Of a stretch of 64,000 bases of DNA, positions 18,010 to 26,875 are shown one piece after another (position 1 is the first letter of the stretch; every line of letters begins with the position of its first letter). This DNA is from Niastella caeni (GTDB lineage Bacteria; Bacteroidota; Bacteroidia; Chitinophagales; Chitinophagaceae). Below the pieces are notes generated by a model. That model made no database searches, was not told the origin of the DNA, and saw nothing but the letters and a program-made list of their open reading frames with translations. The stretch covers positions 1,735,347-1,799,346 of the forward strand of contig NZ_STFF01000001.1 in assembly GCF_004834005.1 (NCBI RefSeq). Direction: 5' to 3'. The translations under genes were made by a program, and so were the position numbers.

Positions 18010-18138
18010 ATGAAGACAAAAAATTAAAACTTTTCGGCTTCGCGTAAGATTAAGCTGAACCCAGATAATATTCTTAATTGAAATCCTGCATCATATTTCT
18101 GAATTCTTAAATCCGACCACCGGGCCACCTCTTACTTC

Positions 18139-18498
18139 CTATTTTTTCCCTTTGATCTTTTCCCGCGTTTTTGCCGGCAGGCTTTCCACGATCAAATCAT
18201 AAGAATCGTTTATCCATTCTTTTAGCATGGAGTTGGAAACCGTTCCGTCAACCACAATGGTATTCCAATGTTTTTTATTCATGTGATAACCGGGTTGAAC
18301 GCAGTCGTACCGTTCCCGCAATTCGATGGCTTTTTCGGGATCGCATTTTACGTTAAACCGGAATTCTTCAGAATCCAAAGAACAAATTAGAAATATCTTC
18401 CCGCCCACTTTGTATACCAGGGTTTCTGGTCCAAAAGGAAAGGTTTCTTCTACCGCCGGTTTCGATAAGCAATAGTTGCGAAGTGATTCAATATCCAT
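18139..18498 (-). CDS. MmcQ/YjbR family protein
   Basis: A 119-residue protein matching the YjbR/MmcQ double-wing fold: 'MDIESLRNYCLSKPAVEETFPFGPETLVYKVGGKIFLI' at the N-terminus, 'NVKCDPEKAIELRERY' in the middle and 'PGYHMNKKHWNTIVVDGTVSNSMLKEWINDSYDLIV' at the end. Members are small cytosolic proteins thought to bind DNA; no clear cellular role is established. It lies 19 bp from the stop of the upstream exonuclease gene on the same strand and may be co-transcribed. Confidence 0.92.
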   Translation of the reverse strand: MDIESLRNYCLSKPAVEETFPFGPETLVYKVGGKIFLICSLDSEEFRFNVKCDPEKAIELRERYDCVQPGYHMNKKHWNTIVVDGTVSNSMLKEWINDSYDLIVESLPAKTREKIKGKK

Positions 18499-18517
18499 AT
18501 ATTACCAGGTTCTTTCT

Positions 18518-19234
18518 TTATGGTTTGATCTCAATATTATCCGCAGCAATCAATTCTTCACCCGTCATTCGCAAATATACCTGGGCTACAGTAATTACAT
18601 CTTTCTGGCAATAACAAACAATACGTTCTAAATTCTTTTCTTTCCAATATACTTCCCATACCATGCTGCCGTCAATGTCATCTTTTGGGGTGGGAATGCC
18701 CAGGGTACAGGCCAGCAGGTTCAGTGAGGTATACGTTTTGTAATCACCAAAGCGCCAAAGGTCCATTGTATCGAGGTGATTTATTTCCCAGGGCTTTTTA
18801 CCACGGGTATTCAGAATGGTGGGTAGCGGAATATTATGTATGACCATTCGCCTGCACAGGAAAGGAAAATCAAATTCTTTTCCATTATGTGCACATAAGC
18901 ATTTATTGGCATCTGTTGCCCAGCGTTTCAGCATTTCTGCAAACTGCAGCAACACCTCTTTTTCATCGTCGCCGCAAAAAGACTTTAATATGAGTTTTTT
19001 GGTTGGATTGTACCCTTGAATAATACCACAGGTAATGCATACAATTTTACCAAACTCGGAATATATGCCGGCGCGGTTATAAATGGTTTCTACCGTTTCT
19101 TCTTCTTTGTTCCGGATTAAATAAGCGGCTTTCAAATCCCACAGGGCTTTCCACTCGGGCGGCATTTTGTCGTAGCAATCGTATTGCGGCACCGTTTCAA
19201 TATCAAGAAAAAGAATGTTATTGAGTGTAACCAT
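18518..19234 (-). CDS. 3'-5' exonuclease, DEDD (PolB-like) family
   Basis: A 238-residue predicted exonuclease. The start at 19234 (MVTLNNILFLDIETVPQ) is chosen because the longer ORF reads through a dispersed repeat. Exo I 'FLDIETVPQYD' carries the first D-x-E pair; Exo II is 'CAHNGKEFDFPFLCRRM'; Exo III is near 'RIVCYCQKDVITVAQVYLRM' with a Tyr-x3-Asp-like arrangement (YCQKD). Between them is 'LDTMDLWRFGDYKTYTSLNLLACTLGIPTPK'. This matches the DEDDy group of stand-alone PolB-like exonucleases common in Bacteroidota, which act on DNA 3' ends. Biological role unknown. Confidence 0.9.
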   Translation of the reverse strand: MVTLNNILFLDIETVPQYDCYDKMPPEWKALWDLKAAYLIRNKEEETVETIYNRAGIYSEFGKIVCITCGIIQGYNPTKKLILKSFCGDDEKEVLLQFAEMLKRWATDANKCLCAHNGKEFDFPFLCRRMVIHNIPLPTILNTRGKKPWEINHLDTMDLWRFGDYKTYTSLNLLACTLGIPTPKDDIDGSMVWEVYWKEKNLERIVCYCQKDVITVAQVYLRMTGEELIAADNIEIKP

Positions 19235-19238
19235 AGTA

Positions 19239-19315
19239 ATTTGAAAATTTGAAAATCCCAACAATGCCGGGACAAGTTGTGCAAATTTGAAAATGCAACC
19301 CAACATTTTCAAATT
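19239..19315. repeat. Dispersed AT-rich repeat, copy 2, with hairpin
   Basis: ATTTGAAAATTTGAAAAT (19239-19256) repeats the copy at 17991. Then AATTTGAAAATG (19284-19295) and CATTTTCAAATT (19304-19315) form a perfect 12-bp stem with an 8-nt loop. The region lies between manC and the exonuclease start and may act as a weak terminator for manC. Confidence 0.7.
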
Positions 19316-19335
19316 CTCAAATTAACACTTTATTT

Positions 19336-20418
19336 TTAAAGGAATTTATCTCCCTTGTTCCTTTTCACTTCAGCTACATATTCCTTAATATCCTGTTCTT
19401 TTTCTCTTTTGCAGATCAGCAGTACATCGTTGGTATCAACTACAATAAAGTCTTCCATTCCCTGCAACACCACGAGCTTGTTTTCGGGTGTTTGGATCAT
19501 ACAATGGTGTGTGTCGAATACAATAACATTGCCGCCACCGGAGGCATTATGCATGTAATCTTTTTCGAGGTTTTCCCAGGCGCTGTTCCAGCTACCCAGG
19601 TCGCTCCAGCCAAATGAAGATGGGATGACGTATACGTTATCGGCCTTTTCCATTATGCCGAAATCGATAGAAATATTCGTGCAAAGGGGATAGATGCGTT
19701 GTAAAGCCGGGCCTTCCTGTACGGTATTGAAGTGTGCTTTTTCCGCTTCAAACACATCGTACATTTCGGGCAGGTATTTTTCGAATGCGTAGATAATATT
19801 TTTAACCTGCCATACAAATATGCCGGCATTCCATAAAAATTCGCCGCTGGCTATAAAGGTCTTGGCCAATTCAAGATTTGGCTTTTCGGTGAAGGTCTTT
19901 ACCTTAAATACATTGTCGCTCACCGCCTGTTGTTCATATTGTATATAACCATAACCGGTATTAGGGTAGGTAGGTTTTATTCCAAGCGTTATAAGCGCAT
20001 TGTGCTTGCCAACAAAACTCAGCGCTTCAAAGCAAACTTTATTGAAGGCAACCGGGTCAAGGATCAGGTGATCAGATGGTGCAATAATCAACGAAGCCTG
20101 CGGGTCGAGCTGGTTCAGTTTATATGAAATATAGGCAATGCAGGGCGCGGTATTTTTGCGGGAAGGTTCGCCCAGAATATTTTGCAAAGGCAATTGGGGC
20201 AACTGCTTCTTAACAATATTTATATACTCGTTGGAGGTAACAACATAAATATTTTCGGCCGGGATAAAAGCAGCAAATCGATCATACGTAGCCTGTATGA
20301 GTGTTTTACCGGTATTCAATATATCCAGAAACTGCTTTGGGTAATTGGTACGGCTCATAGGCCAGAAACGACTGCCTATTCCACCCGCCATTATTGCTAC
20401 GTAATTATGTTTGTTCAT
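19336..20418 (-). CDS. manC: Mannose-1-phosphate guanylyltransferase
   Basis: A 360-residue nucleotidyltransferase making GDP-mannose from mannose-1-phosphate and GTP. The signature 'AGGIGSRFWPMSRTNYPKQFLDI' (residues 11-33) is the GTP-binding loop with the PKQFL motif. Also present are 'GEPSRKNTAPCIAYISY', 'IIAPSDHLI', the sugar-binding 'FTEKPN' and 'NAGIFVW', and 'FGWSDLGSWNSAWE' near the end. Length fits a single-function enzyme without the phosphomannose isomerase domain. It feeds surface polysaccharide synthesis in the cytosol; no glycosyltransferase cluster is next to it. Confidence 0.95.
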   Translation of the reverse strand: MNKHNYVAIMAGGIGSRFWPMSRTNYPKQFLDILNTGKTLIQATYDRFAAFIPAENIYVVTSNEYINIVKKQLPQLPLQNILGEPSRKNTAPCIAYISYKLNQLDPQASLIIAPSDHLILDPVAFNKVCFEALSFVGKHNALITLGIKPTYPNTGYGYIQYEQQAVSDNVFKVKTFTEKPNLELAKTFIASGEFLWNAGIFVWQVKNIIYAFEKYLPEMYDVFEAEKAHFNTVQEGPALQRIYPLCTNISIDFGIMEKADNVYVIPSSFGWSDLGSWNSAWENLEKDYMHNASGGGNVIVFDTHHCMIQTPENKLVVLQGMEDFIVVDTNDVLLICKREKEQDIKEYVAEVKRNKGDKFL

Positions 20419-20555
20419 TTTTTGTAAAGTTGTCCTTCGGCTAAGCCTAAAATGTTGATAGGTTTACTGGTTAATGATGCAATTTCCGTGAAAACGAAAA
20501 AATGGCAACATTATTAGTTGATAAAGTTACAATCTTGTTGATTTTATTAAAACAA

Positions 20556-21533
20556 CTAAATGAGCCCTTCCCTGATAAGGTCGTGCAAATGAATGAAACC
20601 AACATATACCGAATCATTTGTCACAACAACCAATTGATTGATGTCAAACTTTCGCAAACGATCAAGTGCTTCTACAGCCAGCGCATCGGCTGTAATGGTT
20701 TTCGGATTAGCCGTCATGATTTCTTTGGCGGTAACACTGTCTAAAGGAATGTTCTTTTCAAGCATTCGCCGCAAATCACCATCGGTAATAATTCCCAGCA
20801 GCCGGTTGTTTTCATCTGTAACGGCTGTTGTTCCCATCCGTTTTTTAGATATTTCAACAATTACTTCTTTTAATGAAGCCGATGGGGAAACCTGGGGCTT
20901 TTCGTTATTTACATACAGGTCGGATACACGCAGGTATAATTTCTTTCCAAGGGTACCACCAGGGTGGAACCGGGCAAAGTCTTCAGAGGTAAAACCTCTT
21001 AGCTCCATCAGGCTTACCGCAATGGCATCGCCCATTACCAACTGGGCTGTTGTACTGGAGGTAGGCGCCAGGTTATTGGGGCAGGCTTCCTGCGACACCG
21101 TGGTGTTTAAAACAATATTCGACTGGCGGGCCAGGAACGAACCCATATTACCAACCATGCCGATCAAAGTATTTCCGAAATTTCTAACCAGCGGCACCAA
21201 TACTTTTATTTCGGGACTTTCGCCGCTTTTGCTAATGATCATCACCACATCGTTCTGTTGAACCATACCCAGATCGCCATGAATAGCATCAGCCGCATGT
21301 AAAAAGATAGCTGGTGTGCCGGTAGAATTTAAAGTAGCAACCAGTTTCTGGGCGATCAACGCGCTTTTACCGATGCCACTAATAACCACCCGACCCTTTG
21401 TATCATAAATTGCTTTAACAGCCTTCTCAAAATCATCGTTCACCATGGTTTGTAACGATGCAATAGCCTCCGCTTCCAACCCTATGGTTCGAAGCGCAAC
21501 AGACTTAATATCAATGGCAGACACAGTTGACAT
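20556..21533 (-). CDS. kdsD: KpsF/GutQ family arabinose-5-phosphate isomerase
   Basis: A 325-residue sugar isomerase interconverting ribulose-5-phosphate and arabinose-5-phosphate for Kdo synthesis in LPS. The SIS domain (about 35-170) shows 'VVISGIGKSALIAQKLVATLNSTGTPAIFLHAADAIHGDLGMV' (in part) and 'MIISKSGESPEI'. Two CBS domains follow ('QVSPSASLKEVIVEISKKRMGTTAVTD' and 'KEIMTANPKTITADALAVEALDRLRK', in part). Starts at 21533 (MSTVSAID) or 21545 (MRLNMST) both work. 137 bp separate it from manC with nothing else visible. Confidence 0.93.
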   Translation of the reverse strand: MSTVSAIDIKSVALRTIGLEAEAIASLQTMVNDDFEKAVKAIYDTKGRVVISGIGKSALIAQKLVATLNSTGTPAIFLHAADAIHGDLGMVQQNDVVMIISKSGESPEIKVLVPLVRNFGNTLIGMVGNMGSFLARQSNIVLNTTVSQEACPNNLAPTSSTTAQLVMGDAIAVSLMELRGFTSEDFARFHPGGTLGKKLYLRVSDLYVNNEKPQVSPSASLKEVIVEISKKRMGTTAVTDENNRLLGIITDGDLRRMLEKNIPLDSVTAKEIMTANPKTITADALAVEALDRLRKFDINQLVVVTNDSVYVGFIHLHDLIREGLI

Positions 21534-22053
21534 ATTAAGGCGCAAACCTACTTGAAAATGTTAATTGCACAAAGCATTATGCATTTTGCAACAGTAAACA
21601 TCCGGTTTTAAAACAACAAAGGAAGGCATCCTTCGTAATTTTTCGTATCCATAGGATCACTGCTTCGCGATGCATTAGCTATCAGATGCTTATACAAACA
21701 ACAATGATTCGCTTTTGTTAAGTTACACTGTTTATAAGTAAATCAGGTGTAGTATCTTATTAATAAGGCATCAAAAATACAGGTTGAACATCACTTAAGT
21801 ACGTTTTTAAATATGAGGATTTGACAATTAAAAGGTTGGCATAACAACAAAAATGAATTAAATTCGCATCCCTTTACGTAATGCCAGTTACATTCTTATC
21901 CTAACGGCCTGATTTAAACCCATTCAAACTGATCTAACGATTCGCTAAAGGGCATCTAAATACCATTAAATTATTGTCGTGATATGCGGCAATAGTCAGG
22001 CTGAGCAATAAATATTTTCTGAAACAATCTGTGCGAAGGAAACACTTTGAGCA
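21534..22053. other. Intergenic spacer between kdsD and recQ
   Basis: A 520-bp divergent spacer, AT-rich. I find no ORF, strong hairpin or clear TAnnTTTG/-33 pair. It should contain promoters for both flanking genes, but I cannot place them. Confidence 0.5.
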
Positions 22054-24345
22054 ATGTCAACCACATCAAAAAAAACACCGTCAAAAACGGCAAAACTTCA
22101 GAAAGACACTACAGTAGCAAAGAAAAAAAGTACTGAATCTTCTTCTACTATTTCCAGTACTTCTTTACATCAATCTCTCCAGGAAGAATTTGGATTCGAC
22201 TCTTTTAAAGGCAACCAGGAAGCCATCATCAAAAGTTTATTAGCAGGTAAAGACACGTTTGTAATTAAACCTACAGGCGGTGGAAAAAGTTTGTGCTATC
22301 AACTGCCGGCAATCATCAGCGATGGCGTGGCTATTATTATTAGTCCGCTTATTGCGCTTATGAAAAACCAGGTTGACCTGGTACGCAGTTACAGCAGCAA
22401 AGATGATGTAGCGCACTTTCTTAACTCTACTTTAACAAAAAAGGAAATTCGCGAAGTGCACGATGACCTTCTCAGCGGACGCACCAAGATGTTGTATGTG
22501 GCTCCTGAAACGTTGACCAAACAGGAGAACCTGGAGTTCTTCTCAGATCTGAAGCTTTCTTTTTTTGCAGTTGACGAAGCGCATTGTATTTCAGAATGGG
22601 GACATGATTTCCGCCCTGAATACAGAAGATTGCGTGAGATGATGACGCAAATCAATCCAGACATTCCGGTGATTGCGTTAACGGCTACCGCTACACCAAA
22701 AGTGCAAAGTGATATTATCAAGAACCTGGGATTAAAAGAACCAGAGATCTTCATATCTTCTTTCAACCGTCCTAACCTGTATTACGAAATACAGCCCAAG
22801 ATCAAGAAAGATCAAACGATCAAAAACATCGTGCGTTTCATTGTTCAAATGAAAGGCAAGAGCGGCATCATTTATACATTAAATCGTAAGACCACTGAAG
22901 AGCTGGCCGACATGCTGATGGCCAATGGCATTAAAGCGGTTGCTTATCATGCCGGTCTCGACAGCAAGCTGCGCGCAGAAAGACAGGATCTGTTCCTGAA
23001 TGAAGACGTACAGGTTATTGTTGCAACCATAGCTTTTGGAATGGGTATCGACAAACCGGATATCCGGTTCGTAATTCACTTTAACATTCCTAAAAGCATT
23101 GAAAATTATTACCAGGAAACAGGCCGTGCCGGCCGTGATGGACTGGAAGGAAAATGTGTTTTATACTATTCACATAAAGATGTATCGAAGCTTGAGCATT
23201 TGATGCGGGATAAGCCGCTCAGCGAACGCGAAGTAGGCGCCCAACTCATTAGTGAAACAGTAGCTTACGCCGAAAGCGGGGTGTGCCGTCGCAAGATCCT
23301 GATGAGTTATTTCGGTGAAGAGTATACTGAAAAGAATTGCGGAGAATGCGATAATTGCTTACATCCTAAAGAGCAGGTAGAAGCGAAGGATAACGTGGTG
23401 AAGGCATTAAAGGTGATAAAAGCACTCGACGAACGTTTTGCATCTGATTATGTGGTTAATATTATAATTGGTCGTTTAACGCCCAATATTGCCATGTACC
23501 GTCATGAAGGCATTGCGGAATTCGGTATAGGAAAGGATCAGCCAGACCATTACTGGAATTCATTGATCAGGCAAATGTTGCTGGAAGGCCTGTTGAGCAA
23601 GGATATTGAAGATTATGGCGTATTAAAGCTCACCAAGGCTGGTGATGCATTCAGCAAAAAGCCCAAATCGTTCAAGATCGTCTTGAACAATTTGTATGAA
23701 GAGGCCAATGCAGATGATGATGAAGGATCAGAAGCAGCTACTGGCGCCGCAGCCGATGAAAAGCTGTTTGAAATGCTGAAGGAACTGCGCCAGAAAGAAG
23801 CCAAGAAAAAATCACTGCCGCCATTTGTGATCTTCCTGGAAACATCCCTGCAGGATATGGCCACTTTGTATCCTACTACGCTGGAAGAATTGGAGAAATG
23901 CCAGGGTGTAAGCAAAGGGAAAGCCATTCGTTATGGCAAACCTTTTATTGAACTGGTAAAACGTTACGTTGAGGAAAACAATATTGTTCGCCCCGATGAT
24001 TTCGTGATGAAAAGCGTGGTGAACAAGAGCGGCAATAAAGTGTACATTATTCAGCAGACAGATAAAAAAATACCACTTGAAGTTATAGCCAAAAACAAAG
24101 GTTGGCGGATGGATGAAATGCTGGAAGAAATGGAAACCATTGCAGCCAGCGGCACCAAGCTCAACCTTGATTATGCCATTGCAGAAATGCTTGACGAAAA
24201 TGAGCAGGAAGAAATTATAGAATATTTTAAAGGATGTGAAACTTCGTCGCTGCAGGTGGCGTTGGAAGAATTGTCTGAGCATAATTTCACCTGGGAGCAG
24301 GTAAAGATCATGCGAATCAAGTTCCTGGCCCAGTACGGCATGTAA
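22054..24345 (+). CDS. recQ: ATP-dependent DNA helicase RecQ
   Basis: A 763-residue superfamily 2 helicase that unwinds 3'-tailed DNA in recombination and fork repair. A Lys/Ser/Thr-rich, probably disordered tail (1-40) is unusual. Helicase motif I is 'KPTGGGKSLCYQLPA', motif II is the DEAH box in 'FFAVDEAHCISEWGHDFRPEYRRL', motif VI is 'YYQETGRAGRDG'. The zinc-binding part has 'CRRKILMSYFGE...KNCGECDNC'. A winged-helix RQC region follows, then an HRDC domain ('LQDMATLYPTTLEELEKCQGVSKGKAIRYG', in part) and a C-terminal helix-turn-helix tail of the long RecQ form found in Bacteroidota. A terminator follows. Confidence 0.96.
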   Translation: MSTTSKKTPSKTAKLQKDTTVAKKKSTESSSTISSTSLHQSLQEEFGFDSFKGNQEAIIKSLLAGKDTFVIKPTGGGKSLCYQLPAIISDGVAIIISPLIALMKNQVDLVRSYSSKDDVAHFLNSTLTKKEIREVHDDLLSGRTKMLYVAPETLTKQENLEFFSDLKLSFFAVDEAHCISEWGHDFRPEYRRLREMMTQINPDIPVIALTATATPKVQSDIIKNLGLKEPEIFISSFNRPNLYYEIQPKIKKDQTIKNIVRFIVQMKGKSGIIYTLNRKTTEELADMLMANGIKAVAYHAGLDSKLRAERQDLFLNEDVQVIVATIAFGMGIDKPDIRFVIHFNIPKSIENYYQETGRAGRDGLEGKCVLYYSHKDVSKLEHLMRDKPLSEREVGAQLISETVAYAESGVCRRKILMSYFGEEYTEKNCGECDNCLHPKEQVEAKDNVVKALKVIKALDERFASDYVVNIIIGRLTPNIAMYRHEGIAEFGIGKDQPDHYWNSLIRQMLLEGLLSKDIEDYGVLKLTKAGDAFSKKPKSFKIVLNNLYEEANADDDEGSEAATGAAADEKLFEMLKELRQKEAKKKSLPPFVIFLETSLQDMATLYPTTLEELEKCQGVSKGKAIRYGKPFIELVKRYVEENNIVRPDDFVMKSVVNKSGNKVYIIQQTDKKIPLEVIAKNKGWRMDEMLEEMETIAASGTKLNLDYAIAEMLDENEQEEIIEYFKGCETSSLQVALEELSEHNFTWEQVKIMRIKFLAQYGM

Positions 24346-24368
24346 TTGCAGCTTAAAAATCATATTGG

Positions 24369-24405
24369 AATGTATGCCCGTTTAAAAGCGAGCATACATT
24401 TTTTT
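24369..24405 (+). terminator. Terminator after recQ
   Basis: AATGTATGC (24369-24377) pairs with GCATACATT (24392-24400), followed by a T run. Confidence 0.85.
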
Positions 24406-24561
24406 ATAGCCAAACCGATTATAGCAAACATTCATCGAACAATAAAGACATTTAATCGAAATAACAGGTGCATTTAGTTACTTGTTAATACTTTACACTA
24501 CAGATTTACGTTTAAATGTCAGAGATTTTATTTAACCCCCTAAACGCTAAATTTAATCCTA

Positions 24562-25008
24562 ATGAAAACCATTGTACTCATGGGCATGTCGTGCCTGGTG
24601 CTGGCGGGAGTGTATGGCGTAATGATCAAAAAGAGTGAGGTTAGCAAATTATTATCCTTTACCCAGGCGAACAATACGGCTTCACCATTGGGTTCAGAAA
24701 ATGTAGAAAAAACCACTTCGCGGTCAATTGCCGACAGCAATTCCACTTCAAATACATTAGATGACAGTCATTGGATCGAAGATCCTCTTTTTGAAAAAGC
24801 GGCAGCATCAGATCTATTAACTGAAAACGAGCCTGCTGAGACGACTGTTCCCCAACAAGAAATTGCTCCTGAAACGATTAAACAAAACGCACCCGGGAAA
24901 GGCGTGGAAGAGCCTGTTACGGTACCAATACCTGAAATTAAACAGTTAATTCTGGAATTGAACCCCGATACCACCGTTAAGAGAAAGGTTCCGGTGGATG
25001 TGGTATAA
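24562..25008 (+). CDS. Membrane-anchored hypothetical protein
   Basis: A 148-residue protein with an N-terminal signal-anchor (MKTIVLMGMSCLVLAGVYGVMI), then a polar, Ser/Thr/Glu-rich and probably disordered region to the end. No known domain is evident. It stands alone between recQ and tRNA-Phe with its own terminator at 25076. The base composition resembles its neighbours. Function unknown. Confidence 0.7.
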   Translation: MKTIVLMGMSCLVLAGVYGVMIKKSEVSKLLSFTQANNTASPLGSENVEKTTSRSIADSNSTSNTLDDSHWIEDPLFEKAAASDLLTENEPAETTVPQQEIAPETIKQNAPGKGVEEPVTVPIPEIKQLILELNPDTTVKRKVPVDVV

Positions 25009-25075
25009 GAGCTATTATTAGAAAGAATTGATATAAAGAGACTGCAATAAGGGCATGAATAATGAATAAGCCGAT

Positions 25076-25105
25076 AGCATCCGCCAGGTGGTGGATGCTT
25101 TTTTT
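25076..25105 (+). terminator. Terminator upstream of tRNA-Phe
   Basis: AGCATCC (25076-25082), loop of 10, GGATGCT (25093-25099), then a run of T. Confidence 0.85.
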
Positions 25106-25172
25106 GTAAAATAATTTGGGGGAAAACGGGAATTCTTTTACAACTTTTTTCAGTTTTTAATGGAATATCCCC

Positions 25173-25180
25173 TATTTTTG
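25173..25180 (+). promoter_or_regulatory. -7 box of the tRNA-Phe gene
   Basis: TATTTTTG fits TAnnTTTG, 38 bp upstream of the tRNA. A -33 TTG is not clear. Confidence 0.5.
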
Positions 25181-25218
25181 CAGCCCGATTTCGCCACCTG
25201 GGTGGAAAATTTGAAAAA

Positions 25219-25291
25219 GGTGCGGTAGCTCAGTCGGTAGAGCAAAGGACTGAAAATCCTTGTGTCGGCGGTTCGATCCCGCCCCACACCA
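25219..25291 (+). tRNA. tRNA-Phe (GAA)
   Basis: A 73-nt cloverleaf: D arm GCTC/GAGC, anticodon stem AAGGA/TCCTT with loop CTGAAAA (anticodon GAA), T arm GGCGG/CCGCC with loop TTCGATC, discriminator A73, CCA not encoded. The acceptor stem GGTGCGG/CCACACC has one C5-A68 mismatch. The 3' half from C32 onward is the element's attachment site, so the functional 3' half is now supplied by the element end. Confidence 0.95.
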
Positions 25292-25292
25292 C
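25250..25292 (+). repeat. attL, 43-bp direct repeat in tRNA-Phe
   Basis: The 43 bp from C32 of the anticodon loop to just past A73 are repeated exactly at 56629-56671 in the same orientation. The flanking bases differ on both sides. The repeat start at the anticodon loop is typical of tyrosine-recombinase tRNA targets. Confidence 0.95.
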
Positions 25293-25302
25293 AAGACAAC
25301 CA

Positions 25303-25335
25303 AGCAGTTATGAAGTAATTCATAGCTGCTTTTTT
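25303..25335 (+). terminator. Element-borne terminator behind tRNA-Phe
   Basis: AGCAGTTATGAA (25303-25314), loop GTAA, TTCATAGCTGCT (25319-25330), one G-T pair, then TTTTTATTT. It restores termination 12 bp after the tRNA; the original chromosomal terminator now sits at 56674-56704. Confidence 0.85.
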
Positions 25336-25340
25336 ATTTG

Positions 25341-25360
25341 GGTCTAACATAGGTCTAACA
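25341..25360 (+). repeat. Left-end integrase arm-site candidates
   Basis: GGTCTAAC occurs at 25341 and 25352 (11-bp spacing). The 20-mer GGTCTAACATAGGTCTAACA is repeated exactly at 56505-56524. The rest of the gap to 25634 holds no gene. Confidence 0.65.
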
Positions 25361-25634
25361 AACTAATGTAAGGATCACGAGCTTTTATTATATTCGATAA
25401 TAATGCAGGTTATTTGCCTGGAATGAGTCAGGCTACATTAAATTATTGGGCACCACCAAACAGAAATTCCGGGACAAAGGCCGCTTTCAAGCAGATCGAA
25501 AATCATCGAGTCAATTAATAATATTTAAGACAAGGCGAGAGATGAAGTGTGATAAAATGCTTTAAATAAGGCTATTTAATTTAATTATTATATGGTATTT
25601 TGATGTTAACCCCCCATCTTACCCTAATATAGAA

Positions 25635-26873
25635 ATGATAATTGAAGAAACGATCAATAGAGAAGCAGGAGATAAGGCCAAAGGGCCTAGGCTTCAACGG
25701 CTCAGATGTGTTTCTCTAGTTCTTGATGCGATCAAAAATGCAGAAAACCCGCATATTTATGCGGCCGTCGAACATAAAGATGATGTCTTCATAAAGGACG
25801 CATCGAAAAGTTCTGACTATTTAGAGCAAAACAAAAATTTTGACGAGGCCACGACCTTTACCTTTAATAGCGCACCGGTTCTAAATACTATGGTGGGCTT
25901 TTGCGATCTTTGGGTGGAATATATTGTAAAGAGCAAAGAAGTTTTCCTCGGCTTTTATACCACTCGCAAAGTAGGAAAGGAATATAAAACTACCGAAATT
26001 AAATCGCTCGGCATCGAACTGCCGGATAAATCAATTCTTGAATTGCTGAAGAATTACGAACTTGATCATCCAAATCTTTTACCCTGCGTAAAGGCTTTAA
26101 TATTATCCGAATATAAAAAACAAAACTCTGGTAAAAAAGGTCAAGGGAATATTAAAAATTTAGAAGCATTTACCGACGAAGACTGGAAGACGTTTCTAAA
26201 ATCAATTGATTGGAAATTCGAAGAGATCGACGAGGAGGAACTCCAAAAACAAGTGATTCAGAAAATCAAGGATTGTAAATACTATAGTGTTACTGCTTTA
26301 TCTGGTACCGAAGAAACGATATTAAGAAATTTGCTTGATCTGTTGGATGAAAGACAGTGTATTCCCGATCTTTTGGGAAGGTTTGTGAACACCTCAGATA
26401 TAAAATTGATTTTTTATCAAGTTGGCGGAGGACAAATCCAGACCAAAAAAGATGATCCAGTTTATGAATTATGGTCAAAATTACCATCTCCAACCGATAA
26501 AAGGAACTTGCCTGATAAAATTCAGGCTGTTTGTGCGTCATTTGATACAGCCAGAAAAAAACAGCTAGTTAGGCGCACCGCAATGAGCAGAGTTTTGCAG
26601 GACGCTAATACAGCAGATAAAAGCTTTCTTTCATTACGCTATAGAATATTTGATAAATGCGAAGAAGCTTTACTTGAATATCTAAAAAACATCAAAGTTG
26701 AAAACTTAAACAGTTCCGATGAAGTGATGAAGGTATTTAATTTATTGTTTGACGTAGCAAGGAAACACATTCAAACAGTATCATTGGACTTCAAATATTC
26801 CTTCAGTAGTGACACTGTAATAGAGGGTATTGTCCTAGAATTATTTGACAGTTGCTTTCTAGCTTTGGACTAA
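25635..26873 (+). CDS. ABC-3C/Lamassu-type nuclease effector (LmuA/DdmA-like)
   Basis: A 412-residue protein, first of three genes. The N-terminal ~100 residues resemble the Cap4/DUF4297 PD-(D/E)xK nuclease: 'GPRLQRLRCVSLVLDAI' for the first helix, E46 and D49-D50 in 'YAAVEHKDDVFI', then E64-Q65-N66-K67 giving the QxK active-site end, followed by 'VLNTMVGFCDLWVEY'. Residues ~165-412 are helical and match the position of the C-terminal assembly region of ABC-three-component effectors. It ends 2 bp before the middle gene. In Lamassu/DdmABC systems such a nuclease is held by the SMC-like ATPase and released on sensing foreign DNA, cutting DNA and killing the cell or removing plasmids. The family match is by pattern, so the exact subtype is uncertain. 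Confidence 0.75.
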   Translation: MIIEETINREAGDKAKGPRLQRLRCVSLVLDAIKNAENPHIYAAVEHKDDVFIKDASKSSDYLEQNKNFDEATTFTFNSAPVLNTMVGFCDLWVEYIVKSKEVFLGFYTTRKVGKEYKTTEIKSLGIELPDKSILELLKNYELDHPNLLPCVKALILSEYKKQNSGKKGQGNIKNLEAFTDEDWKTFLKSIDWKFEEIDEEELQKQVIQKIKDCKYYSVTALSGTEETILRNLLDLLDERQCIPDLLGRFVNTSDIKLIFYQVGGGQIQTKKDDPVYELWSKLPSPTDKRNLPDKIQAVCASFDTARKKQLVRRTAMSRVLQDANTADKSFLSLRYRIFDKCEEALLEYLKNIKVENLNSSDEVMKVFNLLFDVARKHIQTVSLDFKYSFSSDTVIEGIVLELFDSCFLALD

Positions 26874-26875
26874 TA

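Noticed and set aside
25150-25350. 66-codon minus-strand ORF over the tRNA
   Set aside because: It runs antisense through tRNA-Phe and its terminator; the coding look is a product of the tRNA sequence.
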